Source: Desulfuromusa sp. (lineage in GTDB: Bacteria; Desulfobacterota; Desulfuromonadia; Desulfuromonadales; Geopsychrobacteraceae). From it: a stretch of DNA of 49,540 nt. Position numbers and translations under genes: made by a program. This document shows, in pieces, positions 1 through 8,559 of the stretch. The notes under the pieces were generated by a model, which saw nothing but the letters and a program-made list of their open reading frames with translations, was not told the DNA's origin and ran no database searches. The stretch is taken from contig JAKIUD010000018.1 of the NCBI GenBank assembly GCA_021647765.1, forward strand, positions 1 through 49,540, given 5' to 3'. Positions within the stretch are counted from its first letter, which is position 1; each line of letters opens with the position of its first letter.

Positions 1-451
1 ACCTAAAAACATGATGCGTATTTCTCTGAAGTTCCATGTCCTGAATAATACAGACTGGGACAAGCCCAGTCTACACTATCCAGCACGGGGGCAAGCCCCC
101 GAGATTTTCGCTACGCTCTGTTAAAAACAGATTTGACTCGTTAAATACCAAAAAACAAAGTTAACTGTCTGTTATCATACACCTTTCACAATCATACCAA
201 CCTTAGGCCTACGAATCCACTGCATATTTTATTTATTTTTATTTCTGACCTCTACAAATCAATCCATTTTGTCTCTCGCGTTCTTTTTCCAACGACACCC
301 GACATTATCTGGCAACTTTCTCCACTTGTTTCTGCGACTTATCCCTTGACTGATCTCTTTTCCCTTACTAGTATTGGACGCTTTAAAAAATATACCAATG
401 GAACTTTGTTTGGTTTTCCCTCAGCTAATCTGGAAAGCAAATCACATCACC
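1..451. other. Intergenic leader, no gene recognised
   Basis: No convincing coding region is seen here on either strand. The first 100 bases carry two short perfect palindromes (listed separately). The rest is AT-rich and leads into the response regulator. An upstream in-frame TTG at 374 and ATG at 398 would extend that protein by 26 and 18 residues, but the extension has no family resemblance. The promoter for the regulator probably lies here; I could not identify a clear one. Confidence 0.5.
52..101. repeat. Tandem pair of short palindromes
   Basis: AGACTGGG (52-59) pairs with CCCAGTCT (65-72) across five bases. CGGGGGC (86-92) pairs with GCCCCCG (95-101) across two bases. Both loops contain the same small 'CAAG'-type centre. 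Two adjacent GC-rich hairpins in non-coding DNA look like a dispersed repeat unit. Neither is followed by a T-run, so a terminator role is not supported. Confidence 0.5.
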
Positions 452-1870
452 ATGGATGAGAACTCAGTACATAAAATCCTGATCATTGACGATGAAGCCG
501 TTATTCGCGAAGGTCTCCGTCAGACTTTGACCATGGAGGGCTATCAGGTTGTCGTTGCCCAGAATGGTAAGGTCGGCATGGAAAAACTGCAGAAGGACAG
601 TTTCAGCGTCGTCATCAGTGATCTAAAAATGCCAATCATGGGTGGTATTGAGGTGCTGAAGACAATTTCGGTACTACAACCTAACGTCCCGGTTATCATC
701 ATTACTGGCTTTGCAACAGTCGACTCAGCCGTTGATGCAATGAAAAATGGGGCATTTGAATATCTGACCAAACCTTTCCTCCCCGACCAGATCGTTGAGA
801 AGGTTGAAGCTGCGATCAAAAAACGGCTGTTAAACCTTGAATCAGAAGTTATTACCAAGAGTATCCCGGACGAGACTGTTGCTGAGTCCTTTATTGGCAA
901 AAGTGAGGCGATGCAGAAGGTCTTTCAGCGGATTCTTCAGGTTGCCCCAACAGCGAGCTCGGTTTTAATTACTGGAGAAAGTGGAACGGGAAAGGAGCTG
1001 GTTGCCCGAGCTATTCACAACAATAGCCCCCGCAAAGATGAGCCCTTTGTTGCAATCGATTGCAATTCATTACCGGAAAACTTACTGGAAAGTGAACTCT
1101 TTGGACATGTCAAAGGGTCATTCACCGGAGCCACTCAATCTAAGCCTGGCTTGTTCAGTGTTGCAAGTGGTGGCAGTTTATTTTTGGATGAAATTTCCAA
1201 TTTAAGTATGGCAACCCAGGCAAAACTGCTCCGGGTTCTACAACAACGTGAAGTCACCCCGATTGGTGGAACCAAGGCAATCCCAATCGATATCCGCTTG
1301 ATCGCTGCAACGAACCGTGGGCTAGACAAATTGGTGGAGGAAGGACTCTTCCGTGATGACCTTTATTTTCGCCTGAATATCATCCCGATCAGTCTGCCAC
1401 CCTTGCGTGAACGAGCAGGTGATGTACCGCTGTTGATTGGTTATTTTCTAAAAAAGTTTTCTGAAGATATTGGCAAGGAAATCAAAGGGTTATCTGCAGA
1501 TGCACACTTGGCATTACACGATTATCCTTTCCCAGGCAATGTCCGTGAACTCGAAAATATCATCGAAAGAGCTGTTGTACTATCGCAGGGGGATCTGATC
1601 CAGCGTGATAGTCTGGAACTACCAAACTCACAGAGCCTTCCAGACGATCATGAGGAGATGGTTGCTCCTATCAATACAGAAGAGTTGAAGGAAGCGAAGC
1701 GGAGACTACGTGAACAGGCAGTGGAACCAGCCGAAAAGGCCTTTGTTTTTGCTGCGCTGGAAAGAAACAACTGGAATGTGACCAAAGCAGCAGAAGAAAC
1801 CGGGATGCTCAGACCCAACTTTCAGGCGTTACTGAAAAAACTGGGAATCTCGGTCAAAGATCATACCTAG
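452..1870 (+). CDS. Sigma54-dependent response regulator (NtrC family)
   Basis: This is a 472-residue regulator that, once phosphorylated, should open sigma54-RNA polymerase promoters. The N-terminal receiver domain (about 8-125) shows the acidic pair in IIDDE, phospho-acceptor Asp57 (ISDLKMP) and conserved Lys107 (YLTKPF). The AAA+ domain has Walker A GESGTGKE (175-182), a sigma54-contact loop reading GSFTGA instead of the usual GAFTGA, and Walker B GGSLFLDE (240-247). The C-terminus is a Fis-type helix-turn-helix (AALERNNWNVTKAAEETG). I chose the ATG at 452 because receiver domains begin a few residues before the KILIIDDE strand; a TTG at 374 would add a non-homologous extension. The sensor kinase on the other strand ends 11 bases downstream, so the two are probably a cognate pair. 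No matching sigma54 promoter was recognised in the window. Confidence 0.9.
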   Translation: MDENSVHKILIIDDEAVIREGLRQTLTMEGYQVVVAQNGKVGMEKLQKDSFSVVISDLKMPIMGGIEVLKTISVLQPNVPVIIITGFATVDSAVDAMKNGAFEYLTKPFLPDQIVEKVEAAIKKRLLNLESEVITKSIPDETVAESFIGKSEAMQKVFQRILQVAPTASSVLITGESGTGKELVARAIHNNSPRKDEPFVAIDCNSLPENLLESELFGHVKGSFTGATQSKPGLFSVASGGSLFLDEISNLSMATQAKLLRVLQQREVTPIGGTKAIPIDIRLIAATNRGLDKLVEEGLFRDDLYFRLNIIPISLPPLRERAGDVPLLIGYFLKKFSEDIGKEIKGLSADAHLALHDYPFPGNVRELENIIERAVVLSQGDLIQRDSLELPNSQSLPDDHEEMVAPINTEELKEAKRRLREQAVEPAEKAFVFAALERNNWNVTKAAEETGMLRPNFQALLKKLGISVKDHT

Positions 1871-1881
1871 TATCAATAATC

Positions 1882-3459
1882 CTAAGACTGCTGCTCTTCT
1901 TCATCGGCTGCATTCAAAAAGATCGTAAACCGGGTTCCTTCCCCCTCACGACTTTTAACATCGACCCGACCACCGTGATTTTCTATAATTCCATAAGAAA
2001 CTGATAGTCCCAACCCAAAACCTTTTTGTGATTTTGTTGAGAAGAATGGATCAAAAACTTTATCCAGGTTTTCCTGACTGATGCCGGTACCAGTATCCTC
2101 AACAATAATTTTTATCTCTTTGTCCGTGTCAACCCACTCGGTACTAATGGTCAATGTGCCACCATTCGGCATTGCCTGCCCGGCATTGATAAACATATTG
2201 AAAAATACCTGCTGAAGTTGATCAGCATCAACTTCGAGATCGGGGATAGACTCTCCACAATGACATTGGATATTAACATCCTGAAAAATAATCTGATGGG
2301 AAACCAGGGTCAGAGTGTGTTCAATAATCCGATTAATTGAGTCCCGTTTTTTCTCTGGAAAGGATTCCCGGGCAAATTCCAACAGTCCACGAACAATTTT
2401 GGCACACCGACCAGTTTCCGAAATAATCAGCTCAAGGTTATCTTTAACCTGCTGCGGCAAATCCGGATTTTTTGATGACAGTGATGCAAACATCAAAATA
2501 CCAGTCAATGGATTGTTGATTTCATGGGCAACACCCGCAACCAGTTCACCCATTGACGCAAGTTTTGCAGAACGCAACAATTGACTTTGCATATCTGATA
2601 TTTCAGCAGTCCGTTGTTCAACTTTTTGTTCCAGTGTGTTTCCCCATTCTTTCAACTCAAGCTGTGCCTGGCTCAGATTGTCAGCCATATCATTAAATGA
2701 GCGTCCCAGTTCTCCAATTTCATCTTTAGAGGTTATTTTTACCCGGGCAGAGAGATCTCCCGCTGAAAGTGCCTGAGTTTTTTCCAGTAAGCCATGAATC
2801 GGATCACAAATATATTTACGGGTTAAAAAATAGTGGCACAAGGAAAGGATAATCAGCATAATTATTGTTGAAGTTATAACATCTTTATGATGAGCATGAG
2901 CCAGGTCAGCCATTTGACCTTGAGTCATGACCAGATCAAGCACACCGATTTTCTTTTCCACGGGAGAATGGAAGTGACAGGCGGCGGTGTAACAGGTCGG
3001 CTCATTATAAATACCCCGGGTCACACTCAAGTACTGGGTGCCAGAGTCATCAGAAAAAGACCGGCTCCGTTTTTCTACAGGGACATCAACCAGTGCCTTG
3101 GAGTTGCCAATATGACAAAAAGAACAACTTTCATCATCTTCACTCAGGACTGTTCCAATTTCATTTTTGTTCATTGAAAAATTAACCACACCCTCTTTTC
3201 CAAAGATGCGGATCCGTTTTACCCGTGGGGTTCTCCCTATGGCCTCAATCATCAACTGCAACTGTTCACGATTATCCGCCAACATTAAATGATAGGAGTC
3301 ACGTAGTATCATCCCTGAAAGCATATCTGCTTCCTGTAGTGACTTTTCATAAAATATTTTCTGCACCTTTTCTATATGTAAAAAAGCGGAAACAAACATG
3401 ACAATAAGCAGAATCATACTTATTATTGCCGTATGTCTAATTGCCAACCGAATACGCAT
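1882..3459 (-). CDS. Membrane sensor histidine kinase with c-type haem motifs
   Basis: This is a 525-residue sensor kinase. One transmembrane helix lies near the N-terminus (about 10-28) and a second at about 194-214. The periplasmic region between them contains CSFCH (Cys112, Cys115, His116), a canonical CxxCH haem c site, and CYTAACH (Cys156, Cys161, His162), an expanded CX4CH site. HAMP follows, then HisKA with the phospho-acceptor in GVAHEINNPLTG (His312), the N-box in FINAGQAMPNGG, and G-boxes VEDTGTG and GFGLGLS. The start is the ATG at 3459, preceded by AAGGAG seven bases upstream; an ATG eight codons earlier lacks this signal. By motif it should sense redox state or a ligand through haem and signal to the convergent NtrC-type regulator. 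Haem attachment and the signal are inferred. Confidence 0.88.
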   Translation of the reverse strand: MRIRLAIRHTAIISMILLIVMFVSAFLHIEKVQKIFYEKSLQEADMLSGMILRDSYHLMLADNREQLQLMIEAIGRTPRVKRIRIFGKEGVVNFSMNKNEIGTVLSEDDESCSFCHIGNSKALVDVPVEKRSRSFSDDSGTQYLSVTRGIYNEPTCYTAACHFHSPVEKKIGVLDLVMTQGQMADLAHAHHKDVITSTIIMLIILSLCHYFLTRKYICDPIHGLLEKTQALSAGDLSARVKITSKDEIGELGRSFNDMADNLSQAQLELKEWGNTLEQKVEQRTAEISDMQSQLLRSAKLASMGELVAGVAHEINNPLTGILMFASLSSKNPDLPQQVKDNLELIISETGRCAKIVRGLLEFARESFPEKKRDSINRIIEHTLTLVSHQIIFQDVNIQCHCGESIPDLEVDADQLQQVFFNMFINAGQAMPNGGTLTISTEWVDTDKEIKIIVEDTGTGISQENLDKVFDPFFSTKSQKGFGLGLSVSYGIIENHGGRVDVKSREGEGTRFTIFLNAADEEEQQS

Positions 3460-3684
3460 TTTCAAACTCCTTGATAAAAACATATAGATGCGACGAGAAA
3501 CAGCTTACTGAACAAAAGGATTTTTTAAAACCCTCTATTCACAAATGTCGAGTAAAACTCCACACCCAAGTCATTGCCACCGATATCATTCCAAGACAAT
3601 CTATCAAGTGCTCCCATTGCCTTTTCTGTAAGGCTGAAGTATAAAAACTCTTTCTACTGTACTTAATCATAGGACAAAACATAA

Positions 3685-5526
3685 ATGGGATACAGAACCC
3701 TTCAACAAGCGGTCAGAGACCTGGAAAGAACCGGGCAACTGATTCGCATCAACCAACCGATTGAACCAAATCTGCTGGCTGGGGCAATTCAGAGGCGTGT
3801 TTATCAGCATCAGGGGCCGGCGTTGCTTTTCACTAATCTCACCGGGAGTCGTTTCCCTGCTGTGGCCAACCTGTTTGGTTCTCTGGGGAGAACCCGCTAT
3901 TTATTCCGGGACACTTTGCGACAGGTCGAAGCTCTGGTTAAGTTGAAGCTTGATCCAAAAAGTTTACTGAAAACGCCATCTGTCTTTTTGTCCGCACCGG
4001 TTGCTGCTCTGCACCTGATCCCGAAGAAGGTCAAATCAGCACCGATATTAAGGTATCAAACCAGTATCAGTGACTTGCCACAGATAAAGAGCTGGCCGGA
4101 TGATGGTGGTACGTTTATTACCCTTCCCCAGGTCTACAGCGAAAGCGGCAGGAAACCAGGGATTCGCTCCTCCAACCTGGGAATGTACCGGGTACAGTTA
4201 TCGGGGAATGATTACCATCAGAATCACGAAATCGGCCTTCACTATCAGCTTCATCGTGGTATTGGAGTTCACCATCATGAAGCTCTTGAGCTTAGGCAGC
4301 CATTCCGGGTCAATATTTTTGTCGGTGGACCACCATGTTTGACAGTCGCTGCGGTCATGCCACTCCCGGAGGGAATGCCGGAAGTCTCTTTTGCTGGACT
4401 GCTTGGCGCTCATCGAATTCGAATGGTGCAATCCTCTGGTTTTTTGCCAATGCCGGCAGAAGCAGATTTTGTTATCTGTGGCACCGTAGACCCTCAGCAA
4501 CAAAAACCAGAAGGACCCTTCGGTGACCATCTCGGCTACTACAGCCTCATGCACGATTTTCCCCTAGTTAAAGTTGAGCGGGTCTACCACCGCCCTGATG
4601 CCATCTGGCCGTTCACTACAGTTGGCCGACCACCACAGGAAGATACCAGTTTTGGAGAATTCATCCATGAGCTGACCGGCGCACTGATTCCAGAAGTTCT
4701 CCCCGGAGTAAAAGCGGTCCATGCCGTCGATGCTGCTGGAGTTCATCCGCTGCTGCTTGCTATCGGTAGCGAACGCTACACCCCCTACAGCAAACCCGAC
4801 CGTCCGCAGGAGCTGTTAACTCAAGCCAATGCCATCTTAGGACAAGGACAGTTATCTTTAGCAAAATATCTATTAATTGCTAACGAAAGTGACAATCCAC
4901 AGCTTGATATCAACAACATTCCAGAAATGTTCCAGCACCTGCTGGAAAGGGTTAACTGGCAGCAGGATTTACACTTTCAGACTGCGACAACGATTGACAC
5001 CCTTGATTACAGTGGTCACGGCCTGAATCAGGGTTCGAAAGTCGTTATCGCCGCAGTTGGTGAAAAACGGCGTGACCTGCCAACAGGGATTCCTGAGAAT
5101 TTGGCTTTGCCACGAGGTTTTAAAAAACCGGCAATTGCCCTCCCTGGGATCCTGCTGATAGAAGGGCCTGAGTGCAATGAATATCGACCAGGCGAAGATT
5201 TGAACCTACTGCGGTTCGGCAAAAAAATAGGGGTGGACGACCCAATCAATAATTTCCCTTTGATTGTGATTGTCGACGATAGTGAATTTTGTGCCGCAAC
5301 ATTGAACAACTGGCTCTGGGTTTGCTTTACCCGTTCCAACCCAGCTGCGGATATTTATGGGATTGGGAGTTTTTTGAAGGCAAAACATTGGGGTTGCTCA
5401 GGAGCACTACTCATTGACGCACGCAGTAAGTCACACCATGCTCCAGCCCTGATTGATGACCCGGAGATTGAAAAACAAGTCGACCAATTGGCAACTCATG
5501 GTGGGCCATTACAGGGAATTATTTAA
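3685..5526 (+). CDS. UbiD-family decarboxylase (possibly menaquinone pathway)
   Basis: This 613-residue protein belongs to the UbiD family, which uses prenylated FMN to decarboxylate aromatic or unsaturated acids reversibly. Family signatures are NLGMYRVQLSGND, HYQLHRGIGVHHHEAL and EGPFGDHLGYYS. It is longer than E. coli UbiD (about 490 residues) but similar in length to the Helicobacter-type enzymes assigned to the futalosine (Mqn) menaquinone pathway, where UbiD (MqnL) decarboxylates a naphthoate intermediate. That pathway is usual in Geobacter relatives, so a menaquinone role is plausible but not proven. No ubiX (flavin prenyltransferase) partner is in the window. The gene is divergent from the haem kinase with about 225 bases between starts. 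The ATG at 3685 has a weak AGGA ribosome-binding site 12 bases upstream. Confidence 0.85.
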   Translation: MGYRTLQQAVRDLERTGQLIRINQPIEPNLLAGAIQRRVYQHQGPALLFTNLTGSRFPAVANLFGSLGRTRYLFRDTLRQVEALVKLKLDPKSLLKTPSVFLSAPVAALHLIPKKVKSAPILRYQTSISDLPQIKSWPDDGGTFITLPQVYSESGRKPGIRSSNLGMYRVQLSGNDYHQNHEIGLHYQLHRGIGVHHHEALELRQPFRVNIFVGGPPCLTVAAVMPLPEGMPEVSFAGLLGAHRIRMVQSSGFLPMPAEADFVICGTVDPQQQKPEGPFGDHLGYYSLMHDFPLVKVERVYHRPDAIWPFTTVGRPPQEDTSFGEFIHELTGALIPEVLPGVKAVHAVDAAGVHPLLLAIGSERYTPYSKPDRPQELLTQANAILGQGQLSLAKYLLIANESDNPQLDINNIPEMFQHLLERVNWQQDLHFQTATTIDTLDYSGHGLNQGSKVVIAAVGEKRRDLPTGIPENLALPRGFKKPAIALPGILLIEGPECNEYRPGEDLNLLRFGKKIGVDDPINNFPLIVIVDDSEFCAATLNNWLWVCFTRSNPAADIYGIGSFLKAKHWGCSGALLIDARSKSHHAPALIDDPEIEKQVDQLATHGGPLQGII

Positions 5527-5607
5527 AACGGTCTGATTTTTCGAAGCTTCAATTCTGACGGTTTTTTGAACCACTATTTTGCCCGTGTGGCAAAGAGAAC
5601 CCCACAT

Positions 5608-5745
5608 GAGTGAACTCGGGACAGTCCCCAGTTCCATCGAGGGCTGTCCCGAGAGTTTATGATCCACGAAGAACCGCGGCGGTTCGCACCGCAAAAACCT
5701 GGGACAGCCCCCATGCGGGGACAGTCCCGGACTTGCTGCTATCAA
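5608..5745. repeat. GGGACAG-type palindromic dispersed repeat (copy 1)
   Basis: CTCGGGACAG (5615-5624) pairs perfectly with CTGTCCCGAG (5644-5653). A second block, GGGACAGCCCCCATGC followed by GGGGACAGTCCC (5701-5728), runs into TTGCTGCTATC. The same features recur near 25.25 kb (AGTAAACTTGGGACGATCCC and TTGCTGCTAGC) and in part near 31.6 kb. It lies between convergent genes (ubiD-like and the DMT protein), a usual position for REP-like elements, and may also end transcription, although no T-run follows. Confidence 0.65.
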
Positions 5746-5753
5746 CAATTAAC

Positions 5754-6191
5754 CTAACGTCTACAGATAAGAAATACACCTGCTAATAGCAGAGTCACTC
5801 CAAGCATCCTCTTGAAATCAATTGGAATACCACGCATACCTAACAAACCATAGTGATCCATCACCATTCCAGCTGTTAACTGCGAAACTATCGTTAAAGC
5901 CAGAACAGCAGTTGTCCCGATACGTGGCACCCCCACAATCGTCATAGCCACAAAGAATGCGCCAAACAACCCACCGGTTAATTGCCACCAATCCGCATCG
6001 GGAACACGTCTGAAACTTCCTTGCCCACTCGCAAGTGAGACCAGAAGGAGAACCATAGTTCCAACAGCAAAAGAGACAGTAGCCGCTTCCAGAAAGCCGG
6101 TCTTTTCTGCTAACCGAGCATTAATTGAAAGTTGCACTGCAATCGCAACGCCACCAATAGCCATGAGGATAATAAGGACGAGATTCGACAT
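5754..6191 (-). CDS. DMT-superfamily YdcZ/DUF606-type membrane protein
   Basis: This 145-residue protein is almost entirely hydrophobic, with about five transmembrane segments, and matches the short DMT (drug/metabolite transporter) YdcZ-like family. Supporting stretches are IALQ-like AVQLSINARLAEKTG near the N-terminus and GGLFGAFFVAMTIVGVPRIG in the middle. Members of this family are half-sized and may work as dimers; substrates are unknown. It is the last gene of an overlapping trio: its ATG overlaps the TAA of the zinc-finger gene (TAATG), so translation is probably coupled. The repeat at 5608-5745 lies just downstream. Confidence 0.75.
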   Translation of the reverse strand: MSNLVLIILMAIGGVAIAVQLSINARLAEKTGFLEAATVSFAVGTMVLLLVSLASGQGSFRRVPDADWWQLTGGLFGAFFVAMTIVGVPRIGTTAVLALTIVSQLTAGMVMDHYGLLGMRGIPIDFKRMLGVTLLLAGVFLICRR

Positions 6192-6550
6192 TATCTAATT
6201 TTTTCACTCTGTCTCTGACAGTCAAGACAAAATGGGGATTCAGGACGTACATTCAGACGGGAATAGCCAATTGGCTCTTCACAACGGTGACATTCTCCAT
6301 AGCGTTCCCGCTTAATCGCGAGTAAAGCAGCTTCGACAAGAACCAACCGTTGCATATGCCCAGTACGATTAGCCACAGCCATAGCCTGTTGTTGTAATGC
6401 ATCCATTCTGGACAACCGCCCGATTGGCTGTTCCAGATCAACAATCTGGCTGCTCGCTGAGGATTCTGTGAGCAGCAGCCCCAACTCCTCTTTCAGTATC
6501 AACAATTTGTTCTGGAGTAAGATCTGCTGATCAGCCGTCAAGTCCTCCAT
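6191..6550 (-). CDS. DksA/TraR-type C4 zinc-finger protein
   Basis: This 119-residue protein ends in a four-cysteine zinc finger (CHRCEEPIGYSRL...CLDC) typical of the DksA/TraR family. The N-terminal half is a predicted coiled coil. DksA proteins bind in the RNA polymerase secondary channel and tune the ppGpp response; shorter paralogues like this one often have unknown roles. The ATG at 6550 overlaps the stop of the upstream hydrolase gene (TGATG); a TTG one codon earlier is also possible. The gene has no ribosome-binding site of its own, consistent with translational coupling in a three-gene operon. Whether it has the acidic coiled-coil tip needed for DksA activity cannot be decided by eye. 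Confidence 0.82.
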   Translation of the reverse strand: MEDLTADQQILLQNKLLILKEELGLLLTESSASSQIVDLEQPIGRLSRMDALQQQAMAVANRTGHMQRLVLVEAALLAIKRERYGECHRCEEPIGYSRLNVRPESPFCLDCQRQSEKIR

Positions 6551-7128
6551 CAACTGGTTCGTTGTCGCACCAGTTTTGAGACAACCTTAAACCCATCGGT
6601 TCCAGCTACTTTAACTAGCTGAAAAAGAGCTGTTTCGGTTGTGGTAATCACTGCACCAGCCTGGGCAGCTGTGCTGAGCGCATTTTCGTAATCACTCTTA
6701 AAACGAGAACTGACCGCATCCCTGACCAGGTGGACAATATAACCACGATCCAGCAGATCAAGAACTGTCTGAAAAACACAAACATGTGTTTCCATTCCAA
6801 CGATCAAGACTTGTTTTGCCCCGCTATTTTCCAGGGCAGTCATAAATTTATCTTCGCCAAAGCAGCTAAAAGACATTTTCTCGATACAATCTTGTTCAGT
6901 TGCTCCATTTAGTTGAGCCACAGTATGACCAAGACCCTTCGAATATTGCTCTGTTGCAATAATCGGAAGTCCGAGAGATTTAAACCCTTCAACCAATAGA
7001 TTGGCATTAAGAATCAGCTGCTTGTACAAATCCTGATTCATTGCCGGAACCAGCTTTTCCTGAACATCAATAACTACCAGAGCGGCTTTTTCAGCATCAA
7101 GCCAGAATTTATCTTTTATTTCAGCCAT
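6550..7128 (-). CDS. Isochorismatase-family cysteine hydrolase
   Basis: This 192-residue cytoplasmic alpha/beta hydrolase has the family catalytic triad in order: Asp21 (VVIDVQEKL), Lys84 (IEKMSFSCF) and Cys117 (ETHVCVFQT), followed by the usual DAVSSR segment. This subgroup resembles the YcaC/nicotinamidase-like hydrolases; the substrate cannot be deduced. I start it at the ATG at 7128, which has AAGGAG at the right distance; an ATG five codons upstream overlaps that ribosome-binding site and is unlikely to be used. It is the first gene of the overlapping trio with the DksA-like and DMT genes. Nothing nearby suggests enterobactin or nicotinamide metabolism. Confidence 0.85.
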   Translation of the reverse strand: MAEIKDKFWLDAEKAALVVIDVQEKLVPAMNQDLYKQLILNANLLVEGFKSLGLPIIATEQYSKGLGHTVAQLNGATEQDCIEKMSFSCFGEDKFMTALENSGAKQVLIVGMETHVCVFQTVLDLLDRGYIVHLVRDAVSSRFKSDYENALSTAAQAGAVITTTETALFQLVKVAGTDGFKVVSKLVRQRTS

Positions 7129-7191
7129 ACTATTCTCCTTCATTTAGGTGTTATTCGTTCAGTATAGGGGCTTGTCGACCGAGTTGCCAAC

Positions 7192-7218
7192 AAAAAAAAC
7201 CGCCCCAACGGGGGCGGT
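7192..7218 (-). terminator. Intrinsic terminator after the NrfD operon
   Basis: ACCGCCCC (7199-7206) pairs perfectly with GGGGCGGT (7211-7218) around a 4-base loop. On the minus strand the stem is followed by a run of seven T (7192-7198). It sits about 30 bases past the NrfD-like stop codon. Confidence 0.9.
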
Positions 7219-7246
7219 AGATTTAATTCTACGCAGCAATTCCAAA

Positions 7247-8557
7247 CTAATGATGCGCCTCTTCCTTATCAACCAGAAACGCCGGAAAGATCATGTTGAG
7301 GAAATAGAAGATAACAAATGGCGATACTGCAACCAGCAGTGCTCCTCCCAGGCCTTCCTTGAAGGTTTCAATGTCATGCGGAATGATCGGCATATGATAA
7401 TGCATGAAGCCATTAAAGGTTAACGAGAAAGCCTGGCCGCCGATCACGACGTTCCAACGCATCATGAATACACCGAACAGCACCAGAATCGAGGCCAGGG
7501 CGGCACGCCGGACGGTCACTCCGGGAATCAGCAGCATGATAAACGGCAGGATATTACCGATCCCGTACTGGAGGATAAATATATTGACGTAATCGTGCTC
7601 GAACAGGACGTTGCGTAAAATATCCCAGGATTTCACCGCTGTATAACCGCGGAAGATCATGTCGAGAGCCTCCAGCGTCAGTGCAAGGGTCATGAAGATC
7701 AGCAGATACTTGGAGGTCATCTTGACCTCATGTTCCTGCACACTGCGCAGATGATCGTAATCAACTACAGAACTGCCATGAGCGATGCCATCGGGCAGGA
7801 AATAATTCTTGCCGCGCCTGGCGGCCCATTTGCGCAATCCCATAAAAAGATAGTAGCAAACGATACAGAGAGCAATTCCCGAAACCACTGCTGAACAAAT
7901 GAAGATAACCGGCATCAGCGGGGTCATCCAGAGAGCATTGGCTTTAACCGAGCCGAAGATAAAACCGGCATATCCGTGGAGAAAGCAGGCGACCGGAATA
8001 CCGAGGCCAGCGAGGAATTTGACTGCTTTGTGATCCGCGCCAAGGGCTTTTTTCGAGGTGTCCATGGCACCAAGGGAGATCAGTTTGTAGATTCTCAGCA
8101 GTATGCCCTCATAGGCGCTCCGGTCGGTTTTTGCCGAGAGCCGATGAATCGAAGAGACAATGAACTCGCGATAGACAAACCAGATCTCAGCGGCAACGAT
8201 ACAGGCGTAGGCCATAAAGACGATGCCAAAGGCCGATATTGCCGAGGTGAAATGCGGCGTCATCAGCACGTTTATACCGCGCAATGGTTGCATCAGATGC
8301 AACAACAATGGCAGCATTGCCACCGGTAGCAGGGCGAAGGAGAAGACCAGCGCGAAGCGGGCAATTTCCTTGAGCTTCTCGACCCCAAACACGTGGTAAA
8401 GCGAGGAGAGGACGAAGGCGCCAGCAACCAGGCCGGTCATATAGGGATAAAGGACGATCTGGATCGCCCAGTAAACATACTCGTTGGGCAGGACAAAGAG
8501 ATCCTTGACAGTCCAGATTTCGCCGTGTACAAGCATCGGGGCAAGTTGTTCAACCAT
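7247..8557 (-). CDS. NrfD-family quinol-interacting membrane subunit
   Basis: This 436-residue integral membrane protein has eight to ten hydrophobic segments and NrfD/PsrC character. Proteins of this family exchange electrons with the quinone pool in the cytoplasmic membrane and pass them to a four-cluster ferredoxin partner. It is the third gene of a compact operon: tetraheme cytochrome, Tat-exported ferredoxin, then this subunit. The ferredoxin stop and this ATG are separated by two bases. The operon ends at a strong terminator at 7192-7218. The module resembles NrfBCD or part of the Cbc-type menaquinol:cytochrome complexes of Geobacter. No catalytic molybdopterin or nitrite reductase subunit is encoded here, so the acceptor is presumably a cytochrome. 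Confidence 0.85.
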   Translation of the reverse strand: MVEQLAPMLVHGEIWTVKDLFVLPNEYVYWAIQIVLYPYMTGLVAGAFVLSSLYHVFGVEKLKEIARFALVFSFALLPVAMLPLLLHLMQPLRGINVLMTPHFTSAISAFGIVFMAYACIVAAEIWFVYREFIVSSIHRLSAKTDRSAYEGILLRIYKLISLGAMDTSKKALGADHKAVKFLAGLGIPVACFLHGYAGFIFGSVKANALWMTPLMPVIFICSAVVSGIALCIVCYYLFMGLRKWAARRGKNYFLPDGIAHGSSVVDYDHLRSVQEHEVKMTSKYLLIFMTLALTLEALDMIFRGYTAVKSWDILRNVLFEHDYVNIFILQYGIGNILPFIMLLIPGVTVRRAALASILVLFGVFMMRWNVVIGGQAFSLTFNGFMHYHMPIIPHDIETFKEGLGGALLVAVSPFVIFYFLNMIFPAFLVDKEEAHH

Positions 8558-8559
8558 GG

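Noticed and set aside
5509..5748. Minus-strand reading frame across the repeat region
   Set aside because: It is created by the palindromic repeat, has low-complexity composition and no ribosome-binding site.
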